NCBI GenBank assembly: GCA_012837895.1
Contig: DUQH01000008.1
Span: 1 to 51,309, forward strand
DNA from: Candidatus Fermentithermobacillaceae bacterium
GTDB taxonomy: Bacteria > Bacillota > Sulfobacillia > Fermentithermobacillales > Fermentithermobacillaceae
Reading direction: 5' to 3'
Length of the DNA stretch: 51,309 bases
The notes under the pieces: generated by a model
What the model saw: only the letters and a program-made list of their open reading frames with translations
The model's database searches: none
Told to the model about the DNA's origin: nothing
In this document: in pieces, positions 48,981-51,309 of the stretch
How positions within the stretch are numbered: the stretch's first letter is position 1
Layout: every line of letters begins with the position of its first letter
Position numbers and translations under genes: made by a program

Positions 48981-49103
48981 ATGTTAAGACGGCTATCTAA
49001 AGTCTCTATGGTGGTTATTCTGTTCGGTGCGTACCAGTTTTGCCGCTGGGGAGATCAATTGTCAGGGTTTTTTGGAGGGTTGGGAAGATGCTTATCATAC
49101 TAG
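48981..49103 (+). CDS. small membrane peptide, 40 residues
   Basis: ATG at 48981 follows TAGGAGG, one of the strongest ribosome binding sites in this part. The 40-residue peptide begins MLRRLSKVSMVVILFGAYQF, with a basic start and one hydrophobic segment, so it would lie in the membrane. Its end overlaps the next gene by 16 bases, which suggests translational coupling. I know no family; it could instead be a leader that sets translation of the following gene. Confidence 0.5.
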   Translation: MLRRLSKVSMVVILFGAYQFCRWGDQLSGFFGGLGRCLSY

Positions 49104-49456
49104 CGCTTCTGGGCGGAAGCATCTTGTTGGTTCGGGCTGCCTATCGCCGCTACAGGCACACGGTTGGCCAGCTTGTGGGTAGTCTGGGGCTAGATCTTCT
49201 TGGCTCAACGTTTGTCGGCATGGGCATGTCCCTTCCTGCGCTGGTGCTGTTTTTTCTTACGTGGATGCAGAACTCTGAACGCCGTCGATGGATCATATCC
49301 GGACCCTATCCTCTGGATAGACTTGGCAGTGGTCCCCTCCAGGTCTGGATTGGCATCCTTGGTGTGGTAGTTGGTTGTATTCTGTTATCACTGGGGCTAA
49401 TCATCCGCACTTATGCGTTTTCGTCAGATAGCAGAAGTAACCATACTCATTCGTGA
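49088..49456 (+). CDS. hypothetical membrane protein
   Basis: A 122-residue protein with three predicted membrane helices: LIILALLGGSILLV at the start, TFVGMGMSLPALVLFFLTW in the middle and VWIGILGVVVGCILLSLGLI near the end. Between helices two and three lies a basic loop (NSERRRWIISGPYPLDRLG). I do not recognise the family. I start at the ATG at 49088, after GGAGGGTTGGGAAG; the frame from 49040 adds 16 residues that overlap the small upstream frame. Confidence 0.65.
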   Translation: MLIILALLGGSILLVRAAYRRYRHTVGQLVGSLGLDLLGSTFVGMGMSLPALVLFFLTWMQNSERRRWIISGPYPLDRLGSGPLQVWIGILGVVVGCILLSLGLIIRTYAFSSDSRSNHTHS

Positions 49457-49485
49457 GCTCCGACCCCTAAAAAGGAGGAGTATCA

Positions 49486-49743
49486 ATGAGGAAGTATCTA
49501 CAACTAGTATATGTCTCTTTAGCCCTGATTCTTTGTTTGGTTGGCACTTCGGTTGTCACTGCGGCGAATGGCAGAGTACTAACGGCGACACTCTCTTTCT
49601 CAAAACCCGTCTATCTTGGGTCATTAGCGGAACATATTCTCAAGTATCCTGGGCTCGCTGTGGCAGAGGTGCGTTACACATACCCGGGCGAGACACCGGT
49701 TGTTCGGGGGCATCTTGCCGCCCCAGGGTCTTTCTGCAGTTGA
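49486..49743 (+). CDS. N-terminal part of a frameshifted secreted protein
   Basis: ATG at 49486 follows AAAGGAGGAG. The first 26 residues are a clear Sec signal peptide (basic MRKY, hydrophobic LQLVYVSLALILCLVG, then VVTAANG with an AxA-like cleavage site). The mature part continues for about 60 residues to GETPVVRGHLAA and then runs into a stop at 49741. The following frame (49700-50461) continues with no start signal of its own. Dropping one C from the CCCC at 49721-49724 joins the two into one protein of about 325 residues. No family is recognised. Confidence 0.65.
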   Translation: MRKYLQLVYVSLALILCLVGTSVVTAANGRVLTATLSFSKPVYLGSLAEHILKYPGLAVAEVRYTYPGETPVVRGHLAAPGSFCS

Positions 49744-50461
49744 CGCACTTGAATACGTCCGCGATTTCTACAGAAACATGGTACTGGCTCTCCACGAAGG
49801 AGAGGCAGCGAAACGGGCCACTAACCTCGAACAGCGACTACTGGATTTGGAGACACATGGCGTTCCGATCTATGGTATCGCGCTAAGAGGACCGGCGAAC
49901 ATTCTCAGGTCTCTACAGATGGATACGCATGCCGATTTCGCTTCGTTCACTGATAGAGAGAGAGCAATACCTGCCAAGTACATTGAGTACCCAAAGCCAA
50001 CGCGTCCCCGCGCCGAGAGTGTGGAATCTGCTGAAACCACAATAGTGGAAGGTGACGCAGCGTGGTCTCCAGCCTACGGCGTTGCCACCACGTATACCGA
50101 CCATGAAGGGTGGCGCTGCATCTACAATGAGTTCACATGGCTAGGCACGTCTGTCCTGGAGTTCGCGTCCAACGAAGGTTACGAGCATGATTTCGTTACC
50201 AACAACTACGATGGTCTTCACTGGGCGGCAGGCCTTCGAGGTACTTCAGGGTTGGGATGGGAGTCGAATCTTCCAAATGCGTATCTGGATTACGCTACTA
50301 TTGATGACGATCCTGAAGAGCCAGTATACACCGTTGGAACGTTCACCGGTAATCAGCTCTATTCCAACACCGACTACTACACTTTCATAAGAGCGTATCC
50401 GGGCAATGCCTCATCGGATACCGCCAAATTAGTGGGTCAGCCCTTTTCGGATCTGTCATAA
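49700..50461 (+). CDS. C-terminal part of the same frameshifted secreted protein
   Basis: This frame lacks a ribosome binding site and is in the +1 phase relative to the signal-peptide frame. From about GLSAVDALEYVRDFYRNMVL it reads as a helical segment with a heptad-like AKRATNLEQRLLDLE, followed by VPIYGIALRGPANILRSL and a C-terminal part rich in Tyr, Trp, Asp and Asn (SPAYGVATTYTDHEGWRCIY, NNYDGLHWAAGLRGTSGLGW), a composition common in extracellular domains. It is probably the mature portion of a secreted protein. I do not recognise a domain. Confidence 0.6.
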   Translation: MFGGILPPQGLSAVDALEYVRDFYRNMVLALHEGEAAKRATNLEQRLLDLETHGVPIYGIALRGPANILRSLQMDTHADFASFTDRERAIPAKYIEYPKPTRPRAESVESAETTIVEGDAAWSPAYGVATTYTDHEGWRCIYNEFTWLGTSVLEFASNEGYEHDFVTNNYDGLHWAAGLRGTSGLGWESNLPNAYLDYATIDDDPEEPVYTVGTFTGNQLYSNTDYYTFIRAYPGNASSDTAKLVGQPFSDLS

Positions 50462-50476
50462 GCCACGGTTTTCGAC

Positions 50477-50794
50477 CTACTCCAATATTTCCCCCATTCG
50501 TAGGGCCCTGCCCACCAAAAGCCGTTCTTTATCCGGGCAGTAACCGTACCTAAGGGCTGGCACCACACCAAACTTGCTATCAGGGAATTCTATACTGGCA
50601 GTCTTGCCTTCAACACTCCCTCTGGTCTGACCATATCCAGTATAAATGTATCCTTCCCATGCCACGTTTCCTTCTGAATCAATTACTTCATTTAAGGACA
50701 ACAGTCGGGTGAGCGGTGTTGAGGAATTCATTGTATATTTCGATGTAATTCTTAATCTCCCAATACTCGTGATTAATACCGACGTTACGGCCAC
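50477..50794 (-). CDS. hypothetical protein, possibly a gene fragment
   Basis: A 105-residue frame on the minus strand starting at a GTG (50792-50794), convergent with the secreted-protein gene and only 15 bases from it. The start LITSIGRLRITSKYTMNSST has no clear signal peptide; later it reads EGYIYTGYGQTRGSVEGK and GYCPDKERLLVGRALRMGE. No ribosome binding site stands out. No family is recognised, and it may be the rest of a larger gene. Confidence 0.35.
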   Translation of the reverse strand: MAVTSVLITSIGRLRITSKYTMNSSTPLTRLLSLNEVIDSEGNVAWEGYIYTGYGQTRGSVEGKTASIEFPDSKFGVVPALRYGYCPDKERLLVGRALRMGEILE

Positions 50795-51033
50795 ACAGTA
50801 AACTTGTTACCGCCGCATGCTCACAGCATCTATGCCCCGAACGAGGGGGTTCAAATTCTCACACACGGAGAGAGGCGGAGATAGTAAGTCAAACCTTTCC
50901 TGTAATACGCTATGCCTAGAAGTTAGGACGGGGCATGGCCGTGCTCATTTGGTTCCCGTACATGGTACTTAGTAATGGTGACCACGTCTTTCTCATGGCA
51001 GAAGCCCCCCTTAGCTTCGGGTGTGGACTTGCA
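50795..51033. other. non-coding gap before the CPBP gene
   Basis: I see no gene, repeat, promoter or terminator that I can support here. Confidence 0.4.
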
Positions 51034-51309
51034 TCAGAAGAAGAAACCTTTGGGCAAACTTAGCATATTTGATGTTATGTTCTGGATCATGTGAATCATG
51101 ATCGGAAATACCAAGCTGCCGCCAAGGGTGGGCGAGTAGAGCGTGCTTAACCAAATACCGGAAAGGAAAGCCGAGAACGGGTTCCTATGCCCTAACGCGA
51201 ATATCGCGCTGGAAACAATCGCAGCGGGCCAAAAACCAACAATTGTACACAGACGATTCAGCAGGAACCCACGGTACAAGAGTTCCTCTTTGATAGGAGC
51301 TAGAAAATA
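51034..51309 (-). CDS. CPBP-family intramembrane protease, truncated by window edge
   Basis: The minus-strand frame is open to the last base and ends with TGA at 51034-51036; 91 codons are visible. The first glutamate motif is PIKEELLYRGFLLNRL (EExxxR), the second SAIFALGHRNP (FxxxH) and the third IMIHMIQN, which together define the CPBP (CAAX protease and bacteriocin-processing) membrane protease fold. The N-terminal helices lie outside the window. Such genes often accompany peptide or immunity functions, but nothing here shows that directly. Confidence 0.88.
   Translation of the reverse strand, partial: YFLAPIKEELLYRGFLLNRLCTIVGFWPAAIVSSAIFALGHRNPFSAFLSGIWLSTLYSPTLGGSLVFPIMIHMIQNITSNMLSLPKGFFF

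Overview
The window is a 51.3 kb piece of a chromosome from an anaerobic-type, spore-forming Bacillota (Firmicutes, Clostridia-like). The evidence is gene content and order: HrcA with a CIRCE operator, the sporulation genes yqfC and yqfD, a class I-type Fur/PerR regulator, tetrameric GlyQ/GlyS, the pyruvate phosphate dikinase/PPDK-regulator pair, a membrane pyrophosphatase, a one-piece tmRNA and strong purine-rich Shine-Dalgarno sites with frequent TTG and GTG starts. I cannot name the genus from the sequence.

Layout. 1-4.3 kb: a truncated 3' gene end, then a minus-strand group with a methyltransferase, an amidohydrolase, a PerR-like regulator and a peroxiredoxin with a PerR-box-like operator. 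4.4-31 kb: a long plus-strand block that follows the Bacillus-type hrcA...sigA order (hrcA, dnaJ, rsmE, deacetylase, mtaB, ddl, rpsU, yqfC, yqfD, phoH, yqfF, ybeY, dgkA, recO, DUF4342 gene, glyQ, glyS, ppsR, ppdK, dnaG, rpoD). grpE, dnaK, prmA, cdd and era, which usually sit in this order, are missing from it. 31-42 kb: a chromate transporter pair, a PHP phosphoesterase, the glycolytic run gap-pgk-tpiA-gpmI-eno, secG and hppA. 42-47 kb: an HD-domain protein, smpB followed by ssrA (both halves of trans-translation), a MarR regulator, a UPF0316 membrane protein, rph, an XTP/dITP pyrophosphatase and a YfcE-type phosphodiesterase. 47-51.3 kb: an accessory-looking end with a palindrome array, tRNA-Pro(UGG), a decayed ABC-2 permease, a small membrane/secreted gene group with a frameshift, and a CPBP protease cut by the window edge.

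The most unusual content is not protein coding. Two separate arrays (11592-12288 and 47124-47617) carry an 18-bp near-perfect palindrome, core GGTGCACGTGGTGCACCA, at a strict 53-bp pitch. In the first array the 35-bp intervals are a few amplified variants; in the second they are all different, yet the pitch holds at 53 bp. 53 bp is five helical turns, so the palindromes lie on one face of the DNA. This fits a phased binding array for an unknown dimeric protein, or a structured-RNA array; it does not look like CRISPR. A 26-bp tandem array (13195-13455) runs into the start of yqfC, and a 12-bp tandem array (10090-10173) covers the stop codon of mtaB. All four lie within otherwise ordinary housekeeping DNA.

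For many genes I moved the start away from the longest open frame because of a better Shine-Dalgarno site or family alignment; each such case is stated in its entry.
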